Positions 37,741 to 46,127 of a stretch of 64,000 bases of DNA are shown here, in pieces. Position 1 is the first letter of the stretch, and each line of letters opens with the position of its first letter. Source of the stretch: Algoriphagus lacus (GTDB taxonomy: Bacteria; Bacteroidota; Bacteroidia; Cytophagales; Cyclobacteriaceae); contig NZ_QXML01000002.1 of NCBI RefSeq assembly GCF_003583985.1, positions 372,001 to 436,000 on the forward strand, in the 5' to 3' direction. Below the pieces are notes generated by a model. The model was not told where the DNA came from. It searched no databases and saw only the letters and a program-made list of their open reading frames with translations. The translations under genes were made by a program, and so were the position numbers.

Positions 37741-37814
37741 GCTGAGACTGGCCTCGACATTGTACAGCCTGATAGCCTGAGACTGAACACTGCTTACAGC
37801 TCACTGCTCACTGT
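37741..37814. repeat. Degenerate intergenic repeat, family A
   Basis: The gap holds overlapping short words of the type CTGAACACTGC, TTACAGCTCACTG and CTCACTG. The word CTGAACACTGC (37783-37793) recurs as its complement at 39478-39488, and similar text lies at 42241-42305 and 48160-48220. Confidence 0.5.
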
Positions 37815-39068
37815 TTACTTCACCACCACCGGATTTTTGACATCGATGCAACTCAACTTTTTCAACTTGTTTGGAACGCTGTAGTCAAACTGACAAACTC
37901 CTTCAGGACCGATGACAATCAGGGATTTTGGTCCTGGGATCAAATCCACTGATTTCATGGACTGGAGAAATTCCAACTGGTTTTGGTCAATTGTCATGAC
38001 GTCGTTGACTTTAAAGCTCTTCAATCCATGTGTGCCCTCAGCCAAATAGAGATAGTCCCCGGCCAAACCCAATCCATGAGGATTTAACATGGGATAGGCT
38101 TTTTTCAGTTTTGGGGAGTAAGGATTTTTGATGTCAATGATCTGCAACTCGTTGACTCCATTGAAGCAGAAGTTCCCACTTCTCAAGGTGACAAAGGCAT
38201 GTTCCTCATTGACTACCACTGGATCACAGGCCAAAACATGCTCGTAAACCGACATTTTGGTCGGTGCAGAGGGATTTTTCGCATCGTAGATATGCATTCC
38301 CCGGTTGGAACCGATGAAGAGTTTTTCCTGAAAAGGGAAGATGGTTTCAATGCCCCAACCCAAATTGATGTTTTTCAAAAATGAAGGTTCCGAAGGGTTT
38401 TTAACATCAAAAACCTTCAAACTGGTTTGATCAACAGCGTAAAGGTGATCACTCATCAGCGTAAATCGAGCCATGGAACCACCCTGTCCATAGCTCTTGG
38501 AAGCTTCGGAAAAGTTTGATGCAAAAGATGCAGAGGAATTTGCCAGGAAGAATCCCCGATCGGTCAACCAACTCTCGGAATCCACCGTCACAACCGAATC
38601 TTTTAAAGTCACCACTACTCCGGTATCATGGGAATATAGGTGGGTAAATACATCCTTCACCCTGTTGATCAGTTTGATGTTGTTGATCGCACTGATGTCA
38701 AAAACCAACAAATCCACATAGCTGTCTGCATAGAGTTTGTTGTCATTGATTGCCATGTCCACGTTTCCCTGAATAGGGATGAAGCTTTTATTAATCGGGT
38801 TGGCAGGATTGGAATTGTCCAAAATGTGGATCCCTTCCTGAGGTTCATTGATCAGCAGATAATCCCCATAGATGTAGATTTTTCCAGGATTGTCCAATGG
38901 CTGGGGTGGCGAGACGGAGATCATTCGGGCTCTGACATCACTCATTTCCAGGTAAATCGGCATCATCGTCCGGTAGGTGTAGGTGGTGGAGATTTCATCC
39001 TGACAGGAAAGAAAAATCCCTGATATCACCAAGACCAAAGTCACTAAGCGTATTCCAAAAGTCTTCAT
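37815..39068 (-). CDS. LVIVD-repeat beta-propeller lipoprotein
   Basis: A 417-residue lipoprotein with a lipobox signal ending IFLSC (Cys22), so it should be anchored to a membrane facing outwards. The body consists of repeated units such as GKIYIYGDYLLINEPQEG, NKLYADSYVDLLVFDIS, DHLYAVDQTSLKVFDVKNP and EKLFIGSNRGMHIYDAKNP. These match the LVIVD repeat that builds a beta-propeller and is common in Bacteroidota surface lipoproteins. No catalytic residue is known for the family; binding of a partner or polymer is likely. A 662-base gap separates it from the next minus-strand gene. Confidence 0.85.
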   Translation of the reverse strand: MKTFGIRLVTLVLVISGIFLSCQDEISTTYTYRTMMPIYLEMSDVRARMISVSPPQPLDNPGKIYIYGDYLLINEPQEGIHILDNSNPANPINKSFIPIQGNVDMAINDNKLYADSYVDLLVFDISAINNIKLINRVKDVFTHLYSHDTGVVVTLKDSVVTVDSESWLTDRGFFLANSSASFASNFSEASKSYGQGGSMARFTLMSDHLYAVDQTSLKVFDVKNPSEPSFLKNINLGWGIETIFPFQEKLFIGSNRGMHIYDAKNPSAPTKMSVYEHVLACDPVVVNEEHAFVTLRSGNFCFNGVNELQIIDIKNPYSPKLKKAYPMLNPHGLGLAGDYLYLAEGTHGLKSFKVNDVMTIDQNQLEFLQSMKSVDLIPGPKSLIVIGPEGVCQFDYSVPNKLKKLSCIDVKNPVVVK

Positions 39069-39730
39069 AACGGGTAGGGTTGATTATGGGAGGAATCCTG
39101 AATTGAAGATTAGACGTTTGCTATTTACTGAATGCTACAAACAGGAAATAAAATTTTGAATAAAAGTGAATATTCGATCAACGACTTTGTTGAATTGCCT
39201 TGAACAAAATGGAATGAAACCGTTGAAAAAGGAATTTCAGCTCACGGGTTCAGTTGATTGAATATATGTTTCATTCACAATTCAGCCTGAAAAACAATTA
39301 AAATTGCATCGAACTCAGGAAGCAGGGGGCTACTTTTTTCGTGCCAAGGCTTCCAGGCTTTGTTCTAAAATCCCCAATTTGCCGAGGTCAATTCCACGAA
39401 CCCAAAACCATATTGAACAGTTGCAGTCGTTTTAGTAAGTGGTGAAGGTTAAGTCGTGAGCTGTGGAGTAGTCAGTCGCAGTGTTCAGCCACAGCGAGTT
39501 TTAAAACTATTCCGGTTTTGGATAGAACTCTATTACAGTTAAAAGCCTCAATGTTTCAGTTCGGAGCTGCAATGTCCGGCAAAGTATTCTTAAGAAGAAT
39601 TGTCAATTTCAAGTTCTATGCAGCACCCAAAGGGGGTTAGTACCCATATTTATGGGTCTGAGGACACATAGAAGTTAAGTATGTAATGGGGGTGGAGTTC
39701 TAAATCGGCTTAAAGTCAGCGTATTGAAAG
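39069..39730. other. Long intergenic region with repeat and palindrome
   Basis: No gene I can support lies here. It holds a family A repeat in reverse orientation (39435-39497), and a perfect 7-base inverted repeat ACCCATA/TATGGGT at 39642-39657. It also holds a short minus-strand reading frame ending at 39330 (end: EQSLEALARKK) that has no start codon and may be the last remnant of a lost gene. Confidence 0.4.
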
Positions 39731-40762
39731 CTATTTTGCACTAAACCAATCCATACCATCGGGGTTCAGAAGGCCGGGTATTTCTTTGATCACCGTCATG
39801 GTGTTGGTGTCAATCACAACAAGTTTGTTCCCGGCACTTACCGTATAGTAGGCCCGGGGACGTACCGGATCGATGAAGATACCTTCCCCGCCGGCACCCA
39901 CATCAATTCGCTTGACCTCTTTACGTGTAGCCACATCCCAGACCCGTAGTTCGTTTCCCTGCAGCTCATTCATCAAAACGTATTTACCGTCCGTTGTAAA
40001 CTTTATCCGATTGTTCAATCCGCCTTCAAATGAAATGGTGTCGATCAGTTTTTTTTCAGGCACATTGATGATCGATATTTTCTTGGCATTCATGTGCAAG
40101 GCCCAAAACTCCTTCCCATCGGGTGAAAGGGCCATGCCTTCCATTCGGGTGTCTCCTGGAAAAGTAGTGAACACCAAATTTTTCCGGCCTCTTTCATTGG
40201 TTACCCGATCGATAATGGCAATCACTTGGCCATTGCTGCTCGCGGTAAAGATACGCTGTTCATCGGGAGTGACGAGGAGCATGTGCGATCCTCCGGGGAG
40301 TCCGATGATCTCGTCAAACTTCTTTGTTGCCGGATCATAGCGTGAGATCAGGCGGTTGGTTTCATGGCCCACATAAAGATGACTGCCTGCAAAAATAATG
40401 GCATGACGGTCTCCAAATGCGCTGATGTCAATGGGCTCCACCCGCTTTTGAGCAATCGCATCCACCACCGTGATTCCGGGAAGATTGGAGCCGATGTACA
40501 CATACCGCCCATCGGTCGCCAATTCATGAAGATTTCCTCCAGCGGGAATACGCGCCACCACTTCAAGAGTTTCTGGATCGATGATCACTAGACGGCCTGC
40601 ATCCTTTTCTCCCACCAGCAAGGCCTCTTTGGGTGTAGATCCGAAGCTTACTACCGGTGAATCAGGGTCGACTGCTTGGCTTTTCGCCTGGGCAAGCAAT
40701 GGCTGATAGTCAAGAAAGAAAAGGTTGATGAGGAGCAGTAAAAGATTACTTGTTTTTTTCAT
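39731..40762 (-). CDS. YVTN-type beta-propeller protein, secreted
   Basis: A 343-residue secreted protein. The ATG at 40762 gives a signal peptide (MKKTSNLLLLLINLFFL...LLAQA); a longer reading from 40849 is less likely. The chain is built of repeats like RLVIIDPETLEVVARIPAG, RYVYIGSNLPGITVVDA, VIAIIDRVTNERGRKNLVF and KLVVIDTNTMTVIKEIPG. These are the YVTN or 40-residue beta-propeller repeats found in surface-layer and quinohaemoprotein-like proteins. No cofactor ligands are visible. Function unknown. Confidence 0.85.
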   Translation of the reverse strand: MKKTSNLLLLLINLFFLDYQPLLAQAKSQAVDPDSPVVSFGSTPKEALLVGEKDAGRLVIIDPETLEVVARIPAGGNLHELATDGRYVYIGSNLPGITVVDAIAQKRVEPIDISAFGDRHAIIFAGSHLYVGHETNRLISRYDPATKKFDEIIGLPGGSHMLLVTPDEQRIFTASSNGQVIAIIDRVTNERGRKNLVFTTFPGDTRMEGMALSPDGKEFWALHMNAKKISIINVPEKKLIDTISFEGGLNNRIKFTTDGKYVLMNELQGNELRVWDVATRKEVKRIDVGAGGEGIFIDPVRPRAYYTVSAGNKLVVIDTNTMTVIKEIPGLLNPDGMDWFSAK

Positions 40763-41021
40763 GACAGGATTTTGGAAAGCAATAGATAGGAAAACTAACT
40801 CTGGGGATTGTCCTGTGCTGTCTTGAATATCACTGATTCCATTTTCCATTTGATAAGTGCACGAATAGTTGGACGGTCAGAATTAGCCACTACATCAGGA
40901 AAGCTAGAATTTATCCCAAGAATCTTCATACCTAGGTGACCTTAGTGAGATTAGCCAATTACAAATTGGCAAGAATAGCAGGGGGTGGTCATTTTCATAC
41001 AAAGACTCCGGAAAACTTTTC

Positions 41022-41167
41022 AATCCTTCGAACTTCCCAACTCTCGTTGGTCAGGTGCTCAGGGTGACACTTCCCAACTTCCAACTTCCTAACTTCCAAA
41101 TTTTCAAGTAATATCGAACATCGAACTTCGAATGTCGAATGTCGAATCTCAAATCTCGAATCCGAAA
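41022..41167. repeat. Degenerate intergenic repeats, families B and C
   Basis: From 41022 to about 41105 the text is built of AACTTCC/CCAACTTCC-type words (family B). From 41110 to 41167 it turns into TCGAA words spaced 8-10 bases apart (family C: ATCGAAC, TTCGAAT, GTCGAAT, CTCGAAT). The sequence leads directly into the ABC ATPase start codon. The rest of the gap 40763-41021 shows nothing clear. Confidence 0.55.
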
Positions 41168-42127
41168 ATGCCTTACCTATCCATCCGAAAAGTTTCCAAG
41201 TCCTATGATTCTCATGTTGCGCTTCAGGAATTTTCCTTGGAACTGGAGCGGGGATCCTTTTTAGCCATTGTAGGAGAAAGCGGATCGGGTAAAAGCACAC
41301 TGCTGAGAATTTTGGCAGGTTTGGCGGTGCAGACCACCGGGGAGGTTTGGTTGGGTGATCGGCTGATTGAAAATCCCGCCAAAAAACTGGTGCCCGGATA
41401 CGATGAAATCAAGTTGATTCACCAAGATTACCAGCTGTTTCCCAATTCCACCGTACTGGAAAATATCTCCCGACCCTTGCTAAACTTTGATCCCAGCTAT
41501 CGGAAACAGCGGGTGAAAAGGCTGTTGGATCAGCTCGGACTCGACGCTTACAGTGAGCGATTTCCCAGACAGTTGAGCGGCGGACAGCAACAGAAAGTGG
41601 CAATTGCCCAGGCATTGGCTGTTGAGCCGGAAGTTTTGCTTTTGGATGAGCCATTCAGTCACCTCGACCGCATTCAGAAGCATAAACTGATTTTTGAGCT
41701 TAAAGAACTTCTCCATGAAATGGGAACCACAGTAATTTTTGTAACCCATGAATTGGACGATGCACTTCGATTGACTGACTCTATTTTGATTCTTCAAAAA
41801 GGTAAAGTGGTTCAAAAAGGGAATTCACGCGATCTCTGCGAACATCCTAAGACTCGCTATGTGGCCCGGCTTTTTTCTCCGATCAATTTGATTCCTGACC
41901 GGTTCGACAGCTATATCCGGCCTGCCGATGTCCGCCTTCGCACCAAAGGAGAAATTCTGGGCAGAGTGGTAGATCAGCGGTATCTGGTGCATTACAATTC
42001 TCTTTTGGTCCAGTTAAAAAATGGTGGCCAGGTATGGGAGGTAGATGATCCCTTCCGAAAATACCAAGTTGGCGACCGGGTTTACCTTCATTTTGATGAT
42101 GAGAAAGTACTTGTATTGAAGTCTTAA
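41168..42127 (+). CDS. ABC transporter ATP-binding protein with TOBE-like C-terminus
   Basis: An ABC ATPase of 319 residues. Walker A is GESGSGKST near residue 35, the signature LSGGQQQKVAIAQAL near 137, Walker B VLLLDEPFSHLD near 160 and the switch His in FVTHE near 192. About 90 residues follow the ATPase domain and look like the regulatory TOBE segment of importers (PotA, FbpC, ModC types). No permease or binding-protein gene is adjacent, so the substrate and partner are unknown. An upstream in-frame ATG (41132) lies within the repeat, so I start at MPYLSIRKV (41168). Confidence 0.88.
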   Translation: MPYLSIRKVSKSYDSHVALQEFSLELERGSFLAIVGESGSGKSTLLRILAGLAVQTTGEVWLGDRLIENPAKKLVPGYDEIKLIHQDYQLFPNSTVLENISRPLLNFDPSYRKQRVKRLLDQLGLDAYSERFPRQLSGGQQQKVAIAQALAVEPEVLLLDEPFSHLDRIQKHKLIFELKELLHEMGTTVIFVTHELDDALRLTDSILILQKGKVVQKGNSRDLCEHPKTRYVARLFSPINLIPDRFDSYIRPADVRLRTKGEILGRVVDQRYLVHYNSLLVQLKNGGQVWEVDDPFRKYQVGDRVYLHFDDEKVLVLKS

Positions 42128-42135
42128 AATAAAAT

Positions 42136-42200
42136 GCTCACAGATGACGCAGAACAGCACAGATTAAAAACATCTGTGAACATCTGAGTAATCTGTGAGC
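42136..42200. repeat. Inverted repeat with 29-base arms (family D)
   Basis: Arms 42136-42164 and 42172-42200 are complementary at 23 of 29 positions, including perfect ends GCTCACAGAT/ATCTGTGAGC and perfect inner CACAGAT/ATCTGTG, with a loop TAAAAAC. It follows the ABC ATPase stop by 8 bases. A half-like copy lies near 47552-47580. Confidence 0.65.
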
Positions 42201-42240
42201 AAATTCGATCCCACTCTAGGTTGATTTTTTCGTATCCCCA

Positions 42241-42305
42241 CTACCCCAGGTAAGTTGATCAGCCTGACAAAACCAATTGCCTACTGACCAATGCAAACTG
42301 CCTAC
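42241..42305. repeat. Degenerate intergenic repeat, family A
   Basis: The sequence contains the words GCCTACTGACC and ACTGCCTACTTATT, of the same kind as the other family A sites. It ends at the slyD stop codon. Confidence 0.4.
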
Positions 42306-42830
42306 TTATTCATGCGCTCCGTGCTCGCCATGCACATGTCCATGGGCAAGTTCTTCCTTGGAAGCTTCCCGTACTTCAATGATTTTCCCCTCAAAATGCA
42401 GGTCAAAACCAACCAAGGGATGGTTGAAGTCAAGAAGTAGGTTCTCTCCCAAATCTTTCAGGACTTTTGCCTGCATGCTGTACCCGTTCTCATCCATAAG
42501 GGGAAGAAAATTGCCTTCCTCCAGCATCTCAGGGGAAAAACCCCGTTCTCCGGAAAACTGGCTTTTGGGCAAAGTAATCACAAGTTCGTCATCGGGTTCT
42601 CCGTAAGCATCTACCATACTAAGCGTGAAAGAAAAGTCTTCTCCATCTTCCTTTCCACCAAGGAGTTCTTCGAATTTTTCAGGTAGCCCACTGTTCCCAA
42701 ACAGGAAATAAAACGGATCTTCCTCATCGCGGATTTCCACACTGAAAGGTGCCGACTCGATACCGTCTTCTTCTTTGCTCACTTTGAGTTCGTAGGTCAA
42801 TCCTACCACTGCATTTTCCTGAATTTTCAT
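42306..42830 (-). CDS. slyD: SlyD-type FKBP peptidyl-prolyl isomerase
   Basis: A 174-residue prolyl isomerase and chaperone of the SlyD class. The FKBP part begins NAVVGLTYELKV, contains FLFGNSGLPEKFEELLGG as its first-half signature, an insert-in-flap domain in the middle (DAYGEPDDELVITLPKS and on), and the closing motif LDFNHPLVGFDLHFEG. The C-terminus is histidine-rich (HGHVHGEHGAHE), which in SlyD relatives binds nickel or other metals. The ATG at 42830 fits the family start; an upstream reading adds 24 unrelated residues. It follows the methyltransferase gene by 14 bases in a three-gene operon. Confidence 0.92.
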   Translation of the reverse strand: MKIQENAVVGLTYELKVSKEEDGIESAPFSVEIRDEEDPFYFLFGNSGLPEKFEELLGGKEDGEDFSFTLSMVDAYGEPDDELVITLPKSQFSGERGFSPEMLEEGNFLPLMDENGYSMQAKVLKDLGENLLLDFNHPLVGFDLHFEGKIIEVREASKEELAHGHVHGEHGAHE

Positions 42831-42844
42831 TTTTTCGGGTTGTT

Positions 42845-43576
42845 TTATTTGGTTAGGCCGTATTTCAGGCGAATGCTCAATCGTTCTTTCAGCACCGTCC
42901 ACTTACTGAGCGGAGTGGAGTTTTTTAGCGGTTTTTCTGCACGAAAGACAAAGTATTGGTAGTCCTTTTCGGCAAAGAAAAGAGGATAAGTTTCCATCTT
43001 TTCCAGGTAAAAACCATGGGCACTGATGGTGGAAACCAAGGTGCCGGTATTCAGAGGCTGGTCGATGACCTGAAGCTTTTCGGGCTGGTTTTCGATCATC
43101 CACTGCAGGTAGCGGGGTGCTGGAATATGAATGAAAATCACTGAATCTGCATGGGCATGTTTGCTGATATTCTGGAAAAGCCGGTCATGTTGCTCCACCG
43201 GAATGTGCTCCAATACGTCAGGGAATACGAAAAAGTCAAATTTTACTCCGCTTTTCTCAAAGTCAGACATGTCCGAAACTTCAAAGCTCAGGTTGGACTG
43301 ATCCTTCCAGAGGACTTTTGCTTTTTCGATGCTTTCCGGAGAAATGTCCACCGCAAGTACAGCACCGTCTTTCACTTGGGTAGCCAGAAGATGAGACACT
43401 GTCCCAATCCCGCAACCAACCTCCAAAATCCGATGGTTGGAATGCAATCCGGCGGCCTTTACCTTGTCCAGGATGCTGAGATGCCGGGAGTTGATGCCGG
43501 TTTTTTGTTGCTTTTCGGCAAACTGATCGTAGAAACTGACGACCTGCTCTTTTTGCTCTGGCTTAGGCGTTTGCAT
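42845..43576 (-). CDS. Class I SAM-dependent methyltransferase
   Basis: A 243-residue methyltransferase with the SAM-binding motif ILEVGCGIGTVSHLL (about residues 47-61), an acidic second motif VLAVDISPESIEKAK, and FFVFPDVLEHIP as motif III/IV. This layout fits the UbiG/small-molecule type Methyltransf_11/23 proteins. The substrate is not visible; given the upstream YfhO-like membrane protein it may modify a lipid or glycan, which is only a guess. Its start overlaps the end of the yfhO-like gene by 14 bases. Confidence 0.88.
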   Translation of the reverse strand: MQTPKPEQKEQVVSFYDQFAEKQQKTGINSRHLSILDKVKAAGLHSNHRILEVGCGIGTVSHLLATQVKDGAVLAVDISPESIEKAKVLWKDQSNLSFEVSDMSDFEKSGVKFDFFVFPDVLEHIPVEQHDRLFQNISKHAHADSVIFIHIPAPRYLQWMIENQPEKLQVIDQPLNTGTLVSTISAHGFYLEKMETYPLFFAEKDYQYFVFRAEKPLKNSTPLSKWTVLKERLSIRLKYGLTK

Positions 43577-45977
43577 GACTTTCCTTGTAAGTGAAGAATA
43601 CTCCTGCGATCAAGGTAAACAGGATCAGATATTGGAAAATGACCATCGGGGTCTTGGTCGAATAGTAGCTGGAGGGTGCAAAGGTAAATACAACCTCATG
43701 TTCTCCTGCAGGGATTTCCAAACCTCGCAGCAGGTAGTTCACCCGCAAAATTGGGACTTCTTTTCCGTCTATCGTGGCTGTCCAGCCTTTGGGATAGTAG
43801 ATTTCGGAGAAAACTCCCAATCCTCCCTGTGTCATGGATGCTTTGTATTTCAATTCGTTTGGAGCATTTGAAATCAGGGTGATCTGTCCTGCGCCGGCAG
43901 CAATTTGCCCGAATTCCTGGGTATTTAGGGTTGCCTGAGATTTGGTGTTCAAGGTTCCCAGTTGATCCATTTCTTCCTGATTGGTGCTTACCGAGACGAG
44001 CTCAGATGGAACCCAAGCGGGGCCATTTGCCTGTGGATTCTCAAAAACTCCATTGGCTTCGGCTCCTGCGATCAGGTATTTGGTGTTCAGCATATTGATC
44101 ACTCCGGTTCCTTCCCAATCAAAGGTTCCTTCCTGTGCTTTGGTGACAAATTCCTCCAGCTCAGGCTGAAGTTGATTTTCCACTAAATCCTGATACCGGC
44201 GTAGTTTGGCGCCATGATATCCTCCTAAGCTGTTAAACCGATAGCTGGTTCTTGCCCCTTGGGTTAGACCTTCGGTAAGTGGAAGAACCCGGAAATAACC
44301 TTGGTCCTGTGCAATGGATTTTTCTGCGGGTGTCTCTGCAAAAAACTGTCTCGAGGGATTTCCCTGAAAGGATTCGGTATTGAGGTAGCGTCTGTTGATG
44401 GTCCAAAGATCCACTGCAATCAATGCAATCAGACCTAGGCCAAGTAGTTGGTCAGATATTTTTCCTTTGAGGTAAAAATAGATCATTCCTGCTGCCAAGG
44501 CTACAAAGGCAAAGCTTTTCCAGGCAGAGGCAGAAAGCATGGCTTTTCGGTCGGCCTTCATCGCCGAAGCCAGCCAGTCCGGAAAACTTGCATCCGCTGC
44601 TCCTTCAAACCGAAAAAATGCACTTGATGCTACAGCCAATATTAAGATCAATCCACCGACAATTCCGCCTGCATAGAGCAAAGGCTTGAGTTCCCCTTTT
44701 TGCGCAAGCCGTTCCAAAGAAATCATTCCAAGTACCGGAATTGCAAACAGCGTCATTCCCAATGCCATCGAAACTGCCCGAAACTTGTTGTATCCGGGTA
44801 AAATGTCAAACAGCAGGTAATTAAACCAAGCAAGATTTTTTCCCCAGCTCAGCATCAGAGAAAGGACAATGATCACTCCAAACGTGATCAGGCTTTCTTT
44901 TGGTGCTGCCCAAATGCCCAGAATTGCCAGGAAAACCAGGATTACTCCCCCGTATATTGGTCCTCCGGTGAATGGCTGATCTCCCCAATAAGTTGGGGCT
45001 CCTTTCAAAAAACCATTGATTTGAGCCGCATCTACCCCTTGGGCTCGAAGTGCTTTTTCGGATTCAGAATTTTTGGGTAGCGGGGTGTTGCTTCCGCCGC
45101 CATAGAAATCAGGGACGAGCAGGGTTAGGGTTTCGAGTTTGCCATTGGACCAATCAAAGGCGTAATCCTTGTCCAGTCCGGAAGATTTCGCTTCCAAGGT
45201 AGAGTTTCCCCGAGTAGAATAGGGACTGTATTCGAGGGCTGTGGCCAGTCTTCCGAGGTTGCCACCCACTGCCAAAATAGCTCCCAAAACCAAAAAACCA
45301 ATGGTCTTGGAAAGGCCGGAAACACCTTCCTTTTTCCAGTCAAAGATCAAGCGAACTACTACATAAACCACTGAAATGATCAGGGTGTAATAGGTGATCT
45401 GAAGGTGATTGAATTTCAGTTGGAGTAATAGTCCCAAGGCTAAAAGCGCTGCTCCGAGGATTCTTTTTCGCTCAAAGGCGAGATGAATACCTGCTAAAAT
45501 CAGCGGAATCAGGCAAACTGCCCAGATTTTGGCGTTGTGCCCTGCCTCGAGGGAAAGGAGGTTGTAGGTGTTTAGGGTAAAAGCGATTGCTCCTGCCATG
45601 GAGAAAACGGGACGTACACCAAAACTGAGCAACAAAATGTACATGCCCAGCATTCCGAAAAACAGTCCGTTAATCGGGTGGGGAAGTCCAAGTGTTAGGA
45701 CAGAAATCAGAGCATTGGTGATGTCGCCGGGAAATTCCAGACTCACAAAGTAGGCAGGCATTCCGCCAAACATGCTATTGGTCCAAAGCGCCTGTTCGCC
45801 GGTTTTTTCCCGATAGTCCATCACGGCTTTGGCGGAGCCTTCCCATTGAAGGATATCGCTTTGGAAGATGATCTTTCCGTCGAATACCATCGGAGAGAAA
45901 TACAGGACTACAATGGCATAAAAAAGGACGATACCCAGCAGGTGGGGAAGCAGGTCTTTCTGAAAATTAATTTGCAT
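43563..45977 (-). CDS. YfhO-family membrane protein
   Basis: A large polytopic membrane protein of 804 residues with about a dozen helices, a large extracytoplasmic region (about residues 490-760), and a final helix. Family-like patterns are FQSDILQWEGSAKAV, MFGGMPAYF and a late NAPNELKYKASMTQGGLGVFSE followed by YPKGWTATIDGK. These match the YfhO family, which contains GT-C-type glycosyltransferase-like proteins (e.g. lipoteichoic-acid glycosylation in Bacillus). I start at MQINFQKD; M at 46001 is an alternative. It leads the operon yfhO-methyltransferase-slyD. Confidence 0.88.
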   Translation of the reverse strand: MQINFQKDLLPHLLGIVLFYAIVVLYFSPMVFDGKIIFQSDILQWEGSAKAVMDYREKTGEQALWTNSMFGGMPAYFVSLEFPGDITNALISVLTLGLPHPINGLFFGMLGMYILLLSFGVRPVFSMAGAIAFTLNTYNLLSLEAGHNAKIWAVCLIPLILAGIHLAFERKRILGAALLALGLLLQLKFNHLQITYYTLIISVVYVVVRLIFDWKKEGVSGLSKTIGFLVLGAILAVGGNLGRLATALEYSPYSTRGNSTLEAKSSGLDKDYAFDWSNGKLETLTLLVPDFYGGGSNTPLPKNSESEKALRAQGVDAAQINGFLKGAPTYWGDQPFTGGPIYGGVILVFLAILGIWAAPKESLITFGVIIVLSLMLSWGKNLAWFNYLLFDILPGYNKFRAVSMALGMTLFAIPVLGMISLERLAQKGELKPLLYAGGIVGGLILILAVASSAFFRFEGAADASFPDWLASAMKADRKAMLSASAWKSFAFVALAAGMIYFYLKGKISDQLLGLGLIALIAVDLWTINRRYLNTESFQGNPSRQFFAETPAEKSIAQDQGYFRVLPLTEGLTQGARTSYRFNSLGGYHGAKLRRYQDLVENQLQPELEEFVTKAQEGTFDWEGTGVINMLNTKYLIAGAEANGVFENPQANGPAWVPSELVSVSTNQEEMDQLGTLNTKSQATLNTQEFGQIAAGAGQITLISNAPNELKYKASMTQGGLGVFSEIYYPKGWTATIDGKEVPILRVNYLLRGLEIPAGEHEVVFTFAPSSYYSTKTPMVIFQYLILFTLIAGVFFTYKESHANA

Positions 45978-46097
45978 GAAAGGGGATTTTCCGGAAAACA
46001 TCAAATGCAGCCGCAAATTAGGAATTTAAACCTAAACCCCGGTTGATTAATACCCGGAATAGGCTGAAATCAGCTTTCTATCCCTCGGTAAATTCAT

Positions 46098-46105
46098 TAC
46101 TTTTG
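46098..46105 (+). promoter_or_regulatory. Candidate promoter of ffh
   Basis: TACTTTTG matches TAnnTTTG and lies 22 bases before the start codon, which would leave a leader of about 17 bases. At the -33 position only TTC is found. Confidence 0.5.
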
Positions 46106-46127
46106 CAGCAAATAGACGCAGAGCCGA

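Noticed and set aside
37656-37790. 45-residue N-terminal extension of the 207-residue barrel protein
   Set aside because: It would bury the signal peptide and runs into the intergenic repeat.
41132-41167. Upstream ATG of the orphan ABC ATPase
   Set aside because: The 12 extra codons are a translation of the TCGAA-type repeat; MPYLSIRKV fits the family start.
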